From contig NZ_JAHRWL010000001.1 of the NCBI RefSeq assembly GCF_019104745.1, forward strand, positions 2,151,001-2,215,000: 64,000 bases of DNA. Direction: 5' to 3'. Below, in pieces: positions 1-8,387 of the stretch. The notes below the pieces were generated by a model that was not told the DNA's origin, did no database searches, and saw only the letters and a list, made by a program, of their open reading frames with translations. Position numbers and translations under genes: made by a program. Origin of the DNA: Thalassococcus arenae. Lineage in GTDB: Bacteria > Pseudomonadota > Alphaproteobacteria > Rhodobacterales > Rhodobacteraceae. How positions within the stretch are numbered: the first letter of the stretch is position 1; each line of letters opens with the position of its first letter.

Positions 1-646
1 CAAAGAACGAAATCCGCCCGCACAGCGCCGGGAAATCCTCGGCCGCGACGCGCGGTTTCAGCTCGTCCAGAACCGCGATGGCGGTGGCCAGCGCAAAGGC
101 CAGCTCCTGCTCCGGCGTGGCACCCGCCTCTTGCAGGTGATAGGAACACACGTTCATCGGGTTCCATTTCGGAATATGCGTATAGCAATACTCGGCCACG
201 TCCCCGATCATCTTCAGCGACGGTTTCGGCGGGCAGATATAGGTGCCGCGCGACAGGTATTCCTTGATCAGGTCGTTCTGCACCGTGCCCTGCAACGCGC
301 TGACATCCGCGCCCTGTTCCTCGGCCACCGCGACATACAGCGCCAGCAGCCAGGGCGCCGTGGCGTTGATCGTCATCGAGGTGTTCATCTGGTCCAGCGG
401 GATCTGGTCGAACAGGGTGCGCATGTCGCCCAGGTGGCAGACCGGCACGCCGACCTTGCCGACCTCGCCGCGCGCCAGGATGTGGTCGCTGTCATAGCCG
501 GTCTGGGTCGGCAGGTCGAAAGCCACCGACAGCCCGGTCTGTCCCTTGGCAAGATTGGCGCGATACAGCGCGTTGGATTTCGCGGCGGTGGAATGGCCGG
601 CATAGGTGCGGATCAGCCAGGGGCGGTCTTTTTGCGTGTCGGTCAT
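1..646 (-). CDS. ecm: Ethylmalonyl-CoA mutase, N-terminal part (cut by window edge)
   Basis: This B12-dependent mutase family converts (2R)-ethylmalonyl-CoA to methylsuccinyl-CoA in the ethylmalonyl-CoA pathway. About 215 N-terminal codons are visible, starting at ATG 646-644; the rest of the catalytic barrel and the cobalamin-binding domain lie outside the window. Visible family motifs are PWLIRTYAGHSTA, GLSVAFDLPTQTGYDSDH, GEVGKVGVPVCHLGDM, MNTSMTINATAPWLLALY, LSRGTYICPPKPS and NPMNVCSYHLQEAGATPEQE. The whole pattern is that of MeaA/Ecm rather than methylmalonyl-CoA mutase large subunit. It points away from the acyltransferase gene and sits about 1.9 kb from ccr, the enzyme that makes ethylmalonyl-CoA, which supports the Ecm call. 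Confidence 0.9.
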   Translation of the reverse strand, partial: MTDTQKDRPWLIRTYAGHSTAAKSNALYRANLAKGQTGLSVAFDLPTQTGYDSDHILARGEVGKVGVPVCHLGDMRTLFDQIPLDQMNTSMTINATAPWLLALYVAVAEEQGADVSALQGTVQNDLIKEYLSRGTYICPPKPSLKMIGDVAEYCYTHIPKWNPMNVCSYHLQEAGATPEQELAFALATAIAVLDELKPRVAAEDFPALCGRISFF

Positions 647-847
647 TTCGGTCTCCGTCTGGGTCGCGGCGGAATCGGTTGGGCAATCTTGTTGCGTTTT
701 TTGTTGGATACGCGAAACATTATGACCCTGTCAATTCGCCGCGCTGCGGCATGTGCGGGCGCAGCATAGCCGCGATCGGGGTGCATTCGCAAATGCCGGC
801 ACACGGTGCGCCCGGGGCATGGCGTCGCTGCGTTGCGGCACGATGAC

Positions 848-884
848 CAATCCGTACCGAACCCGCGGCTTTCGGGTCGGATTG
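848..884. repeat. Inverted repeat (14-nt arms, 12 of 14 paired)
   Basis: Arm CAATCCGTACCGAA (848-861) can pair with TTCGGGTCGGATTG (871-884) across a 9-nt loop, with only the two central positions mismatched. No T-tract follows, so it is more likely an operator or a leader-RNA structure than a terminator. Confidence 0.55.
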
Positions 885-961
885 CTGGCGGGACGCTCCG
901 TTAACCCGTGCACACGGCCGGATTTCGGCGTTTCGGGCGCCATCGCGCCGGTTCGGGCAAG

Positions 962-976
962 CAATCCGTCCCGAAC
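962..976 (+). repeat. Third copy of the CAATCCGTnCCGAAC motif
   Basis: The sequence CAATCCGTCCCGAAC matches 848-862 at 14 of 15 positions. It also forms a local hairpin, GTTCGGG at 951-957 with CCCGAAC at 970-976. It ends 65 nt before the acyltransferase ATG. Function unknown. Confidence 0.5.
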
Positions 977-1041
977 GGTCCCGATTCAGGACATATCTCT
1001 GCCCTTGCGGGGCGTTGCGCGGCCTGTCACGGTCGTTAACC

Positions 1042-2382
1042 ATGACCAGTCCGGTGACGCTGCCCTTTTGGCTTTTTGTGCTGATCCTGCTCTTCGCAGC
1101 GGCGTCGTTTTCGTCGAATTTCCTGTTCCCCTCCGTCCGCTGGTTCCTGCGCCGCCGCGCCGAGAAAGTCGTGGCCCGTCTGAACGAACGGCTCGAGACG
1201 CCGATCCAGCCGTTCAAGCTGGCCCGCCGCTACGACCTGATCCAGCGGCTGATCTATCACCCGGACGTCACGCGCGCGATCGTCGAACACGCAGACGAGG
1301 AAGGCGTGCGCGAGGACGTGGCCTTCGAACGCGCGCGGCGCTATGCCCATGAAATCGTGCCGTCTTTTTCCGCCTTCGCCTATTTCGGCGCGGGTGTGCG
1401 CGCGGCGCGGTTCCTGTCGAACGCGCTCTACCGGGTGCGGCTGGGCCACCACGACGAAGCCGCGCTCGCCAAGCTCAATCGCGACGCGACGATCGTCTTT
1501 GTCATGAACCACCGGTCCAACATGGACTATGTGCTGGTGACGTATCTTGCGGCCGAACGCTCGGCGCTCAGCTATGCCGTGGGCGAATGGGCGCAGGTCT
1601 GGCCGCTGTCGCGGCTGATCCGGGCGATGGGGGCGTTCTTCATCCGGCGCAAGTCCCGCAACGCGTTGTATCGCAAGGTTTTATCTCGCTACGTGCAGAT
1701 GGCGACGGCCGGTGGCGTGACCCAGGCGATGTTCCCCGAAGGCGGTCTCAGTCTAGATGGAGGCCTGCAGGATCCCAAGCTGGGCCTGCTGAAATACGTC
1801 ACCGACGAGCTCGATCTGGCGGCGCGCGACGTGGTGTTCGTGCCGGTCGCGATCAACTACGACCGGGTTCTCGAAGACCGGGTGCTGATCGAAGCCGGGC
1901 GCAATGGAACAAGGCGGTTCGACGCCGGGATGGGAAAGATCGCCGCGGCGGCGACCAAGCAGTTGTGGCTGCGGCTGCGCGGGCGGTTCCATCGCTTCGG
2001 CTATGCCGCGGTCAGTTTCGGTGCGCCCCTGTCGTTGCGCGACCATCCCGAGCTGGCCGCCGAACCCGAGGCCCTGGCACAGGCCCTGATGGGCCGCATC
2101 GCCGCCGTCGTGCCGGTTCTGCCGGTGCCGCTCGTGGCGCATCTGTTGCGCGACGGCCCGCTCGACCGCGCTGCGCTCGAGGCGCGCTACGCCGACACCG
2201 TCGCCCGTCTGGACGCGCATATCCACGTGCCCCGCGACGATACCCGCTACTCGGCCGAGGTCGGTCTCCGGGCGCTGATCCAACGCGGCATCGTGACCGA
2301 AGCCGACGGCCGCTTCACCATCGTCCCCGACCAGTCGCCCCTCGCCGAGTTCTACGCCCGCTCCATCGCGCATCTTTTTTGA
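1042..2382 (+). CDS. PlsB-like glycerol-3-phosphate / lysophosphatidate acyltransferase
   Basis: Predicted membrane acyltransferase of phospholipid synthesis, 446 residues. An N-terminal hydrophobic segment (residues about 6-25, PFWLFVLILLFAAASF) is followed by the acyltransferase domain: catalytic NHRSNMDY (the HX4D motif), the AFFIRRKSRNALY region and FPEGGLSLDG (the FPEG substrate-binding motif). It is much shorter than E. coli PlsB (about 807 residues), with one catalytic domain and a C-terminal extension. ATG 1042 is preferred over the in-frame TTG at 1015 because the hydrophobic segment starts directly after it. It lies between the two ethylmalonyl-CoA pathway genes, with no obvious functional link. 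Confidence 0.82.
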   Translation: MTSPVTLPFWLFVLILLFAAASFSSNFLFPSVRWFLRRRAEKVVARLNERLETPIQPFKLARRYDLIQRLIYHPDVTRAIVEHADEEGVREDVAFERARRYAHEIVPSFSAFAYFGAGVRAARFLSNALYRVRLGHHDEAALAKLNRDATIVFVMNHRSNMDYVLVTYLAAERSALSYAVGEWAQVWPLSRLIRAMGAFFIRRKSRNALYRKVLSRYVQMATAGGVTQAMFPEGGLSLDGGLQDPKLGLLKYVTDELDLAARDVVFVPVAINYDRVLEDRVLIEAGRNGTRRFDAGMGKIAAAATKQLWLRLRGRFHRFGYAAVSFGAPLSLRDHPELAAEPEALAQALMGRIAAVVPVLPVPLVAHLLRDGPLDRAALEARYADTVARLDAHIHVPRDDTRYSAEVGLRALIQRGIVTEADGRFTIVPDQSPLAEFYARSIAHLF

Positions 2383-2569
2383 TTGCTGCGATTGCGAAGG
2401 CTATTCGTCCGATTTCCGGGGTTTTCTGCACCCGCTCGGTCATAAAATTACAAAAACGTGACCTCAGGATGTTGCATTGTTGCGTGACGGCCTGTATTCC
2501 GTGTTCAGACACGTCGCGATTCTGCGCCGCAGAAGACGTCGGAGCAAGACAAGAGGATAGGAGGCCGCC

Positions 2570-3856
2570 ATGGCACTGGACCAGCAAACCGGTATCGCGC
2601 AATACGACGCGCCCGAGAAAGACCTCTACGAAATCGGCGAGATGCCTCCGCTCGGTTACGTGCCCAAGAAGATGTATGCCTGGGCGATCCGCCGCGAACG
2701 CCACGGCGATCCCGAGCAGAGCTTTCAGCAGGAAGTCGTCGACACCTGGGACATCGACAGCCATGAGGTGCTGGTTCTCGTGATGGCTGCCGGCGTCAAC
2801 TACAATGGCGTCTGGGCCGGCAAGGGCGTTCCGATCAGCCCTTTCGACGTGCACGGGCAGGACTACCACATCGCCGGCTCCGACGCCTCGGGCATCGTCT
2901 GGAAGGTGGGCGAAAAGGTCAAGCGATGGAAGGTCGGTGACGAGGTCGTCGTCCACTGCAACCAGGATGACGGCGACGACGAGCACTGCAATGGCGGCGA
3001 CCCGATGTATTCGCCCAGCCAGCGGATCTGGGGCTACGAGACCGGCGACGGCAGCTTTGCCCAGTTCACAAAGGTGCAGGCCCAGCAGCTGATGCCGCGG
3101 CCCAAGCACCTGACCTGGGAGGAATCGGCCTGCTACACGCTGACGCTGGCCACCGCTTACCGGATGCTGTTCGGCCACGAGCCGCATGATCTCAAGCCCG
3201 GCCAGAACGTGCTGGTCTGGGGCGCGTCGGGTGGTTTGGGGTCGTATGCGATCCAGCTGGCCAATACCGCCGGTGCCAACGCGATCGGCGTGATCTCGGA
3301 CGAAAGCAAGCGCCAGTTCGTCATGGATATGGGCGCCAAGGGCGTCATCAACCGCAAGGATTTCAATTGCTGGGGCCAGCTGCCTACCGTGAACACGCCG
3401 GAATACAACGACTGGCTGAAAGAGGCGCGCAAGTTCGGCAAGGCGATCTGGGACATCACCGGCAAGGGCGTGAATGTCGACATGGTCTTCGAACATCCCG
3501 GCGAAAGCACCTTCCCCGTCTCGACCCTGGTGGTGAAAAAGGGCGGCATGGTGGTGATCTGTGCCGGAACGACCGGATACAACTGCACATTCGACGTGCG
3601 TTACATGTGGATGCACCAAAAGCGTTTGCAGGGATCGCATTTCGCGCATCTGAAACAGGCGTCCGCGGCGAACCAGCTGATGGTCGAGCGCCGGCTTGAC
3701 CCCTGCATGTCCGAGGTGTTCCCCTGGAAGGAAATCCCGGCATCCCACACCAAGATGATGCGCAACGAACACAAGCCCGGAAACATGGCGGTGCTGGTTC
3801 AGGCCCCCAAGACGGGTCTGCGCACCTTCGAGGACGCGCTTGCTGCGCGCAGCTGA
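2570..3856 (+). CDS. ccr: Crotonyl-CoA carboxylase/reductase
   Basis: Reductive carboxylase of the MDR superfamily: crotonyl-CoA + CO2 + NADPH gives (2S)-ethylmalonyl-CoA, the committed step of the ethylmalonyl-CoA pathway for acetyl-CoA assimilation. The 428-residue length is typical. Visible are the substrate-domain segment MAAGVNYNGVWAG (Asn77 in the position of the CO2-binding Asn known from the family), the cofactor loop VWGASGGLGSYAIQLA (residues about 216-231), VFEHPGE, and GSHFAHL (His357 region) near the C terminus. A strong ribosome-binding site, AGGATAGGAGG, precedes ATG 2570. A likely terminator follows at 3882-3925. The partial mutase at the window start performs a later step on its product. 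Confidence 0.97.
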   Translation: MALDQQTGIAQYDAPEKDLYEIGEMPPLGYVPKKMYAWAIRRERHGDPEQSFQQEVVDTWDIDSHEVLVLVMAAGVNYNGVWAGKGVPISPFDVHGQDYHIAGSDASGIVWKVGEKVKRWKVGDEVVVHCNQDDGDDEHCNGGDPMYSPSQRIWGYETGDGSFAQFTKVQAQQLMPRPKHLTWEESACYTLTLATAYRMLFGHEPHDLKPGQNVLVWGASGGLGSYAIQLANTAGANAIGVISDESKRQFVMDMGAKGVINRKDFNCWGQLPTVNTPEYNDWLKEARKFGKAIWDITGKGVNVDMVFEHPGESTFPVSTLVVKKGGMVVICAGTTGYNCTFDVRYMWMHQKRLQGSHFAHLKQASAANQLMVERRLDPCMSEVFPWKEIPASHTKMMRNEHKPGNMAVLVQAPKTGLRTFEDALAARS

Positions 3857-3881
3857 CGACACCACTCCCTGTCGACGGCCC

Positions 3882-3925
3882 AACGCCCGCGCTCTGCCAA
3901 CCCGGCATCGCGGGCGTTTCCTTTG
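3882..3925 (+). terminator. Probable rho-independent terminator after ccr
   Basis: AACGCCCGCG (3882-3891) pairs perfectly with CGCGGGCGTT (3909-3918) across a 17-nt loop. A pyrimidine-rich TCCTTT tail follows. It lies 26 nt downstream of the ccr stop codon. Confidence 0.65.
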
Positions 3926-4063
3926 GTGGCGTCAATCACCACAATCACTTGGAAAGCGCCGCCTCGCGATATCTGGGGAGTGGAATTTCGCGAATATTAA
4001 CCGAATCCTCGATACGCTATAGTTGTGTTAAGCATCTGTTAACCATTTGAAGGCGAGGCTCGC

Positions 4064-4270
4064 ATGGGACATGAGTGGATATTGGACGTACTGACCGATC
4101 TCCGGCGATATGCGCGTTCCAACGGCTTGATGTCTCTTGCCGACGAGCTGGAACAAACCGCGCTGCTTGCCGAGGTCGAAATCGCGTCCGCGCCCAAGGG
4201 GAGCGGCCTTGAGTTTTGTGGATCGGAAGACCGGACTGGAAGGGTTCATCGAAGAGCTGGAATCGGCTGA
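4064..4270 (+). CDS. Small conserved-looking protein overlapping the start of luxR
   Basis: The 68-codon ORF begins MGHEWILDVLTDLRRYARSN and continues with an amphipathic helical stretch, LADELEQTALLAEVEIA. I recall similar short proteins next to luxR genes in Rhodobacteraceae, but cannot search. The first 45 residues look protein-like; after about residue 46 the composition becomes arbitrary because the frame runs into luxR coding sequence. The ORF overlaps the proposed luxR start (4209) by 62 nt, which would couple their translation. Function unknown. Confidence 0.55.
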   Translation: MGHEWILDVLTDLRRYARSNGLMSLADELEQTALLAEVEIASAPKGSGLEFCGSEDRTGRVHRRAGIG

Positions 4271-4937
4271 GGGCCATGACGGCCTGCAAAGCGCCATCGA
4301 AGCGTTGTGCAGACGATACGGCGTAAGCCACATGGTATACCACTGGGTCAGTGGAACCGGCGAACAGTACGGATGCGGCACCTATAGCGATGTCTGGGTC
4401 GCGCGGTATCTGGAACAAGGCTATCTGCGTGTCGACCCGGTGATCGCCGGGTGCCTGCAGCGGTTCCATCCGGTCGACTGGAAACGCCTGGATTGGTCCG
4501 GCAAAAGCGCCCGAACCTTTCAGAAAGACGCGATCGAACACGGAGTCGGGAACCAGGGATACTCGATTCCCATCCGCGGTCCGAACGGGCAATTCGCGTT
4601 GTTCACGGTCTCGCATTCCTGTTCCGATGCCGAATGGGCGGAATTCACCGAACGAAATCGCCGTGACCTGATCCTTGTCGCGCATTATTTCAACAAGAAG
4701 GCTTTGGAATTGCAGCCCGGTCGCGCACCGGAACCGGCGCAGCCGCTATCCCCGCGCGAAGTCGAGGCAATGACCCTTCTTGCCGTCGGCTACAGCCGCG
4801 CGCAGGCGGCCGAGACGCTGTCGATCTCGGAACACACGTTGCGGGTCTATATCGAAAGCGCGCGCTTCAAGTTGGGTGCGATGAACACCACTCACGCCGT
4901 CGCCAGGGCGTTGTCGCGCGGCCTGATCGTCGTCTGA
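4209..4937 (+). CDS. luxR: LuxR-family quorum-sensing transcriptional regulator
   Basis: Acyl-homoserine-lactone-responsive transcription factor of about 242 residues. The N-terminal autoinducer domain carries the conserved W/Y/D-P pattern (VWVARYLEQGYLRVDPV, then HPVDW). The C-terminal HTH begins LSPREVEAMTLLAVGYSRAQ and includes ISEHTLRVYIESARFKLG. Start choice: TTG 4209 lies 5 nt after AGGGGAG (about 4197-4203); GTG 4218 is an alternative. The ATG at 4137 would add 24 residues that read as out-of-frame small-ORF sequence. luxI follows 103 nt downstream on the same strand, so this is probably the cognate receptor. Confidence 0.88.
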   Translation: MSFVDRKTGLEGFIEELESAEGHDGLQSAIEALCRRYGVSHMVYHWVSGTGEQYGCGTYSDVWVARYLEQGYLRVDPVIAGCLQRFHPVDWKRLDWSGKSARTFQKDAIEHGVGNQGYSIPIRGPNGQFALFTVSHSCSDAEWAEFTERNRRDLILVAHYFNKKALELQPGRAPEPAQPLSPREVEAMTLLAVGYSRAQAAETLSISEHTLRVYIESARFKLGAMNTTHAVARALSRGLIVV

Positions 4938-4967
4938 TCGCGGATTGCCGCCGTTGCGGCCATCACC

Positions 4968-4987
4968 GTCCGGTCTGGTTGCCGGAC
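4968..4987. promoter_or_regulatory. Candidate lux-box-like operator upstream of luxI
   Basis: A 20-bp dyad has perfect 6-bp arms, GTCCGG (4968-4973) and CCGGAC (4982-4987), around an 8-nt centre. Its length matches that of known lux boxes, and it ends 53 nt before the luxI ATG. Arms of this size in G+C-rich DNA also arise by chance. Confidence 0.4.
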
Positions 4988-5040
4988 GTTAACGCCTGCG
5001 CGCGCAGGGTTTTCCTTGTGTTCAAACAGGGGACCCAGCG

Positions 5041-5676
5041 ATGATCCGCTTTCTCTATGCAGACCAATTGAATGACCATCCCACCCTCGCGCGGTCGATG
5101 TTCCTCGACCGGGCCGACCAGTTCAGCACCCGCCTTGGTTGGGCCGTTTCGGTCGACGAAACCGGTGAAGAGCGCGACGATTACGACGCCCTCAATCCGC
5201 TATACGTGATCTGGCAGCGCGCCGACGGCACGCATGGTGGATCGATGCGGCTTTTGCCGACCACCGGCCCGACCATGGTCAACGATCATTTCCGCGATCT
5301 GACTGGCGGGGTGCGCATCGAAAGCCCGGTGATCTGGGAATGCACCCGATTCTGTCTGGCCCGCGACACCGACCCCGGCGCCGCGGCCGCGCTGATGCTG
5401 GCCGGGGGCGAGATCATGCAGCGTTTCGGGATCGAGCATTTCGTCGGCGTCTTCGATGCCAGGATGGTGCGCATCTACCGCCGGATCGGTGCGTCCCCCG
5501 AGGTTCTGGGCAGCGACGGCACCGGACGCGCACAGGTCAGCATCGGGCTCTGGGCCTTCTCTGCCCAGGCCCAGGCGCGGGTTGCGGAAAGCGCGGGCAT
5601 TCCCGCATCGCTGACAGCGCGCTGGTTCGACATGGCATTCGGCATGGCGGGCAAGGCGCAGGCGACCGCGGCCTGA
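5041..5676 (+). CDS. luxI: Acyl-homoserine-lactone synthase (LuxI family)
   Basis: Makes an AHL signal from S-adenosylmethionine and an acyl donor. The 211-residue protein carries every family hallmark at its canonical position: Arg24, Phe28, Trp34, acidic residues at 46 and 49, Arg70, Phe84, Glu100 and Arg103 (WECTRF). The acyl chain length cannot be read from the sequence. It follows luxR on the same strand, with a dyad at 4968-4987 in the gap, which suggests positive autoregulation by the LuxR-AHL complex. GGGGACC precedes ATG 5041. Confidence 0.95.
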   Translation: MIRFLYADQLNDHPTLARSMFLDRADQFSTRLGWAVSVDETGEERDDYDALNPLYVIWQRADGTHGGSMRLLPTTGPTMVNDHFRDLTGGVRIESPVIWECTRFCLARDTDPGAAAALMLAGGEIMQRFGIEHFVGVFDARMVRIYRRIGASPEVLGSDGTGRAQVSIGLWAFSAQAQARVAESAGIPASLTARWFDMAFGMAGKAQATAA

Positions 5677-5787
5677 TCCGGCGCACTGCCCGTCCTGGTT
5701 TTGCAGGATCAGGTCACCGCGGGATTTTTTTGCCAGACCAAGCGGGGGATGGTGTTCTTGACCGGCGCCGCCCGATAGGGTGTCGGC

Positions 5788-7311
5788 ATGAACGCCCCCG
5801 CTCTCGTATTCTCGGACGACCAGGCCAATGCCTTTGACCGCGTGACCGAATTGTTGCGCGGTGCCGGGGTCGATCTTGACGACGGTTTGTGCCTGCCGCC
5901 GCGCGACGGCAGGGCGGCGGTCATGGCCCTGTTGGGCAAGGCCGGTAGTGGCAAGACGCTGCTGCTGGCCGAGTTGTGGAAAGCGCTGGAGACCGCCGGG
6001 GTCGAGACGATTTCGGGTGACTACGAAGGCCGCCGCCGCAAGGACCGACGCACTTTGGCGGTGCTGGCGCCGACGAACAAGGCGGCCAGCGTGCTGCGGA
6101 TGCGCGGTGTGCCGGCGACCACCATCCACCGCATCCTCTATACCCCGGTCTACGACCCCGAATACGAACGCATCGCCGAATGGCTGATGGGCAATGGTGA
6201 CCGGCCCGAGATCGAGGGGCTGACCGACGCGGCGCTGGACCGAGCCAAGCTGGCCTATGAAGGGCACAAGTCGATCCCGGCGGCACTGGCTGCGGCGGGC
6301 CTGCGCGGCAGCGATTTCATCACCGGCTGGAAACGTCGCGAAGAACCGCTGGACATCGGTTTCGTCGACGAAGCCTCGATGCTGGACGACCGCCAGTACG
6401 AAGACCTGCGCGAGATCTTTCCGACCCTTCTGCTGTTCGGCGACCCGGCGCAGCTTGCGCCGGTCAACCAGTCGGGTCAGATGGTGTTCGACCGGCTGGC
6501 CGAACGGCAGAAGCTGGAATTGCACCGCATCCACCGGCAGGAAGCCGACAATCCGATCCTCGATCTGGCGCATGCCCTGGCCGATCCGGATATCGGCTTT
6601 GAACAGTTCGAACGGATGGTCGAGGACCGCGCAAGCAATGACGACCGCGTTGTCTGGGGGGGGCGGGTCGAAGTCGACCTGATGGCCCGATCGCCGGTTC
6701 TGGTCTGGCGCAACGCAACGCGCATCCGGCTGATCAACGCCTTTCGCGCCGTGCACCACGCGCCCGAAACCGAACTGCTGCCCGGCGAGCCGCTGATCTG
6801 CGACGGCATCGAACTGCCGCTCAAGCACCGCAAGAAACGGCTGGATCTCGAGGCGCGCGGGCTCATCAAGGGCGCGCAGGTGATCTATCTGGGCCCCGGA
6901 CGCAAGCCCGGCTTTTCACGGCTGCACGTGATGGGCGCGATCGAACCGCAGGTGTCCGCCGCATCGATCGTGAAAATCGAAAAGCCCGATGAGCAAGAGC
7001 CGTTCATTCCCTTTGCCGCGCGCATGGGCGCGACGTTTCTGCACGGCGCGGCGGTGACGATCCACAAGGCGCAGGGCAGCCAGTGGGAACAGGTGCAGGT
7101 CTTCGCACCCGACCTCTACGCCGCGGCCCGCGCGGGTCGCGTCGAGGCGGGAATCCCGCTGTGGAAGCGGCTGGCCTATGTGGCGATCACGCGGGCGTCC
7201 GACAGGCTGTACTGGGTGGTCCGCAACCGGCTGGCCAAGCCGACCGGGCCGCTTTCCATCGACGATCTGGGCGGCGATGCGGCACCCCTGGCTCTGGAGG
7301 GCGACACATGA
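5788..7311 (+). CDS. RecD/UvrD-like superfamily 1 DNA helicase / ATPase
   Basis: Predicted ATP-dependent DNA helicase of 507 residues. Visible motifs in order: Walker [11 protein letters not shown] (about residues 48-57); [14 protein letters not shown] (motif Ia); TIHRILYTP; Walker [21 protein letters not shown] (motif III); [12 protein letters not shown] (motif IV region); and near the C terminus [11 protein letters not shown] (motif V) and [13 protein letters not shown] (motif VI). The order matches short RecD2-like ATPases, without RecB or RecC nearby. The stop codon overlaps the ATG of the following SDR gene (ATGA), so the two are translationally coupled. The biological role is unknown. 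Confidence 0.88.
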   Translation: MNAPALVFSDDQANAFDRVTELLRGAGVDLDDGLCLPPRDGRAAVMALLGKAGSGKTLLLAELWKALETAGVETISGDYEGRRRKDRRTLAVLAPTNKAASVLRMRGVPATTIHRILYTPVYDPEYERIAEWLMGNGDRPEIEGLTDAALDRAKLAYEGHKSIPAALAAAGLRGSDFITGWKRREEPLDIGFVDEASMLDDRQYEDLREIFPTLLLFGDPAQLAPVNQSGQMVFDRLAERQKLELHRIHRQEADNPILDLAHALADPDIGFEQFERMVEDRASNDDRVVWGGRVEVDLMARSPVLVWRNATRIRLINAFRAVHHAPETELLPGEPLICDGIELPLKHRKKRLDLEARGLIKGAQVIYLGPGRKPGFSRLHVMGAIEPQVSAASIVKIEKPDEQEPFIPFAARMGATFLHGAAVTIHKAQGSQWEQVQVFAPDLYAAARAGRVEAGIPLWKRLAYVAITRASDRLYWVVRNRLAKPTGPLSIDDLGGDAAPLALEGDT

Positions 7312-8036
7312 ACAGTGTTCTGGTAACCGGCGCAAGTTCCGGCATCGGCCGGGCCGTGGCCGAAGAAATGCTGGCGGCGGGCTGGCGCGTGGGCCTGCTG
7401 GCGCGGCGGCGCGACGTGCTCGAGACGGTCGCCGCAAGTCGGGACACCGCCCTGGTGCTCGAGGCCGACGTGACAGACGAAGCCGCTGTCGAAGCGGCTT
7501 TCAATCGCTTCTCGGCATGGGCCGGGCGGATCGACCTGCTGTTCAACAACGCCGGCGCCTTTGGCCCGCAGGCCGAAATCGACAAGGTGTCTCTGGCCGA
7601 ATGGCAAGCCGTGGTCGGCGTCAACCTGACCGGCATGTTCCTGTGCGCGCGCGCGGCTTTTGCCCGGATGAAGGCGCAGGAGCCGAAGGGCGGGCGGATC
7701 GTGAACAACGGCTCGATTTCGGCTGACCGACCGCGGCCCGGATCGGTTTGTTATACCGCGACGAAACACGGTGTGACCGGTCTGACCAAGACGCTGAGCC
7801 TGGACGGGCGGCCCCATGACATCGCCTGCGGCCAGATCGACATCGGCAACGCCCGGACCGATCTGTTGGACGGGCTGGTGAAACGTGCCGAAGCGGCGGG
7901 AGAGCCGCCGCCACCGACGATGGATGTCGCCGATGCGGCGCGCACGGTGCGGCTGATGGCCGAGATGCCACTGGACACCAACGTGCAGTTCGTCACGGTG
8001 ATGGCGACCAAGATGCCCTATATCGGGCGCGGATGA
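7308..8036 (+). CDS. Short-chain dehydrogenase/reductase
   Basis: NAD(P)-dependent oxidoreductase of 242 residues. Rossmann motif TGASSGIG lies at the N terminus, NNAG (LLFNNAG) follows, and the catalytic triad is S in NNGSISAD with YTATK (Tyr-X3-Lys). Substrate unknown. Its start overlaps the helicase stop, and its stop overlaps the start of the VOC gene, making a three-gene run. It could supply the alcohol/ketone interconversion for the acyl-CoA genes downstream, which is inference from position only. Confidence 0.92.
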   Translation: MNSVLVTGASSGIGRAVAEEMLAAGWRVGLLARRRDVLETVAASRDTALVLEADVTDEAAVEAAFNRFSAWAGRIDLLFNNAGAFGPQAEIDKVSLAEWQAVVGVNLTGMFLCARAAFARMKAQEPKGGRIVNNGSISADRPRPGSVCYTATKHGVTGLTKTLSLDGRPHDIACGQIDIGNARTDLLDGLVKRAEAAGEPPPPTMDVADAARTVRLMAEMPLDTNVQFVTVMATKMPYIGRG

Positions 8037-8380
8037 TGCGCTTTTCGGCACCGACGCCAGAGCTTCCCGTGCGGGATGTCAGGGCTGCCCAGGCCCATTA
8101 TCGCGACCGCCTGGGCTTTGACATCGCGTGGTACAACGATGAGGGCTGCATCGGCGCTGTGTCGCGCGACGATTGGGTGGTGTTCCTGCGCGGTACGAAC
8201 GGGCCGATCGTGCCGCAAGTGTGCTGGCTGTTCGTCGAGGACGTCGATGCGGCGGCAGACGACCTGGCCAGCCGCGGTGCGGATATCGTCGACCCGGTCT
8301 CGGACAAGCCTTGGGGGCTGCGCCAGTTCACCGTCAGTGACCTGGCAGGGCACCTGTTCCACGTCTTCTGCGATCTTTGA
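8033..8380 (+). CDS. Glyoxalase/bleomycin-resistance (VOC) superfamily protein
   Basis: A small 115-residue protein with the vicinal-oxygen-chelate fold signature: [21 protein letters not shown] at the N terminus, [18 protein letters not shown] in the middle, and [20 protein letters not shown] at the C terminus. The family includes metal-dependent lyases, isomerases and drug-binding proteins, and the substrate cannot be assigned. It overlaps the SDR stop codon, with two possible starts (ATG 8033 or 8036). It converges on the reductase gene, with 7 nt between the two stop codons. Confidence 0.85.
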   Translation: MMRFSAPTPELPVRDVRAAQAHYRDRLGFDIAWYNDEGCIGAVSRDDWVVFLRGTNGPIVPQVCWLFVEDVDAAADDLASRGADIVDPVSDKPWGLRQFTVSDLAGHLFHVFCDL

Positions 8381-8387
8381 GCAAGGG

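Larger units (their letters stand above)
647..1041. other. Divergent intergenic region between ecm and the acyltransferase gene
   Basis: No convincing gene lies in these 395 bases. The region must carry the promoters of ecm (minus) and of the acyltransferase (plus). A run of six T residues lies near 700. The notable structure is a motif, CAATCCGT(A/C)CCGAAC, found in direct orientation at 848-862 and 962-976 and inverted with mismatches at 871-884; it is listed separately. Confidence 0.7.
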
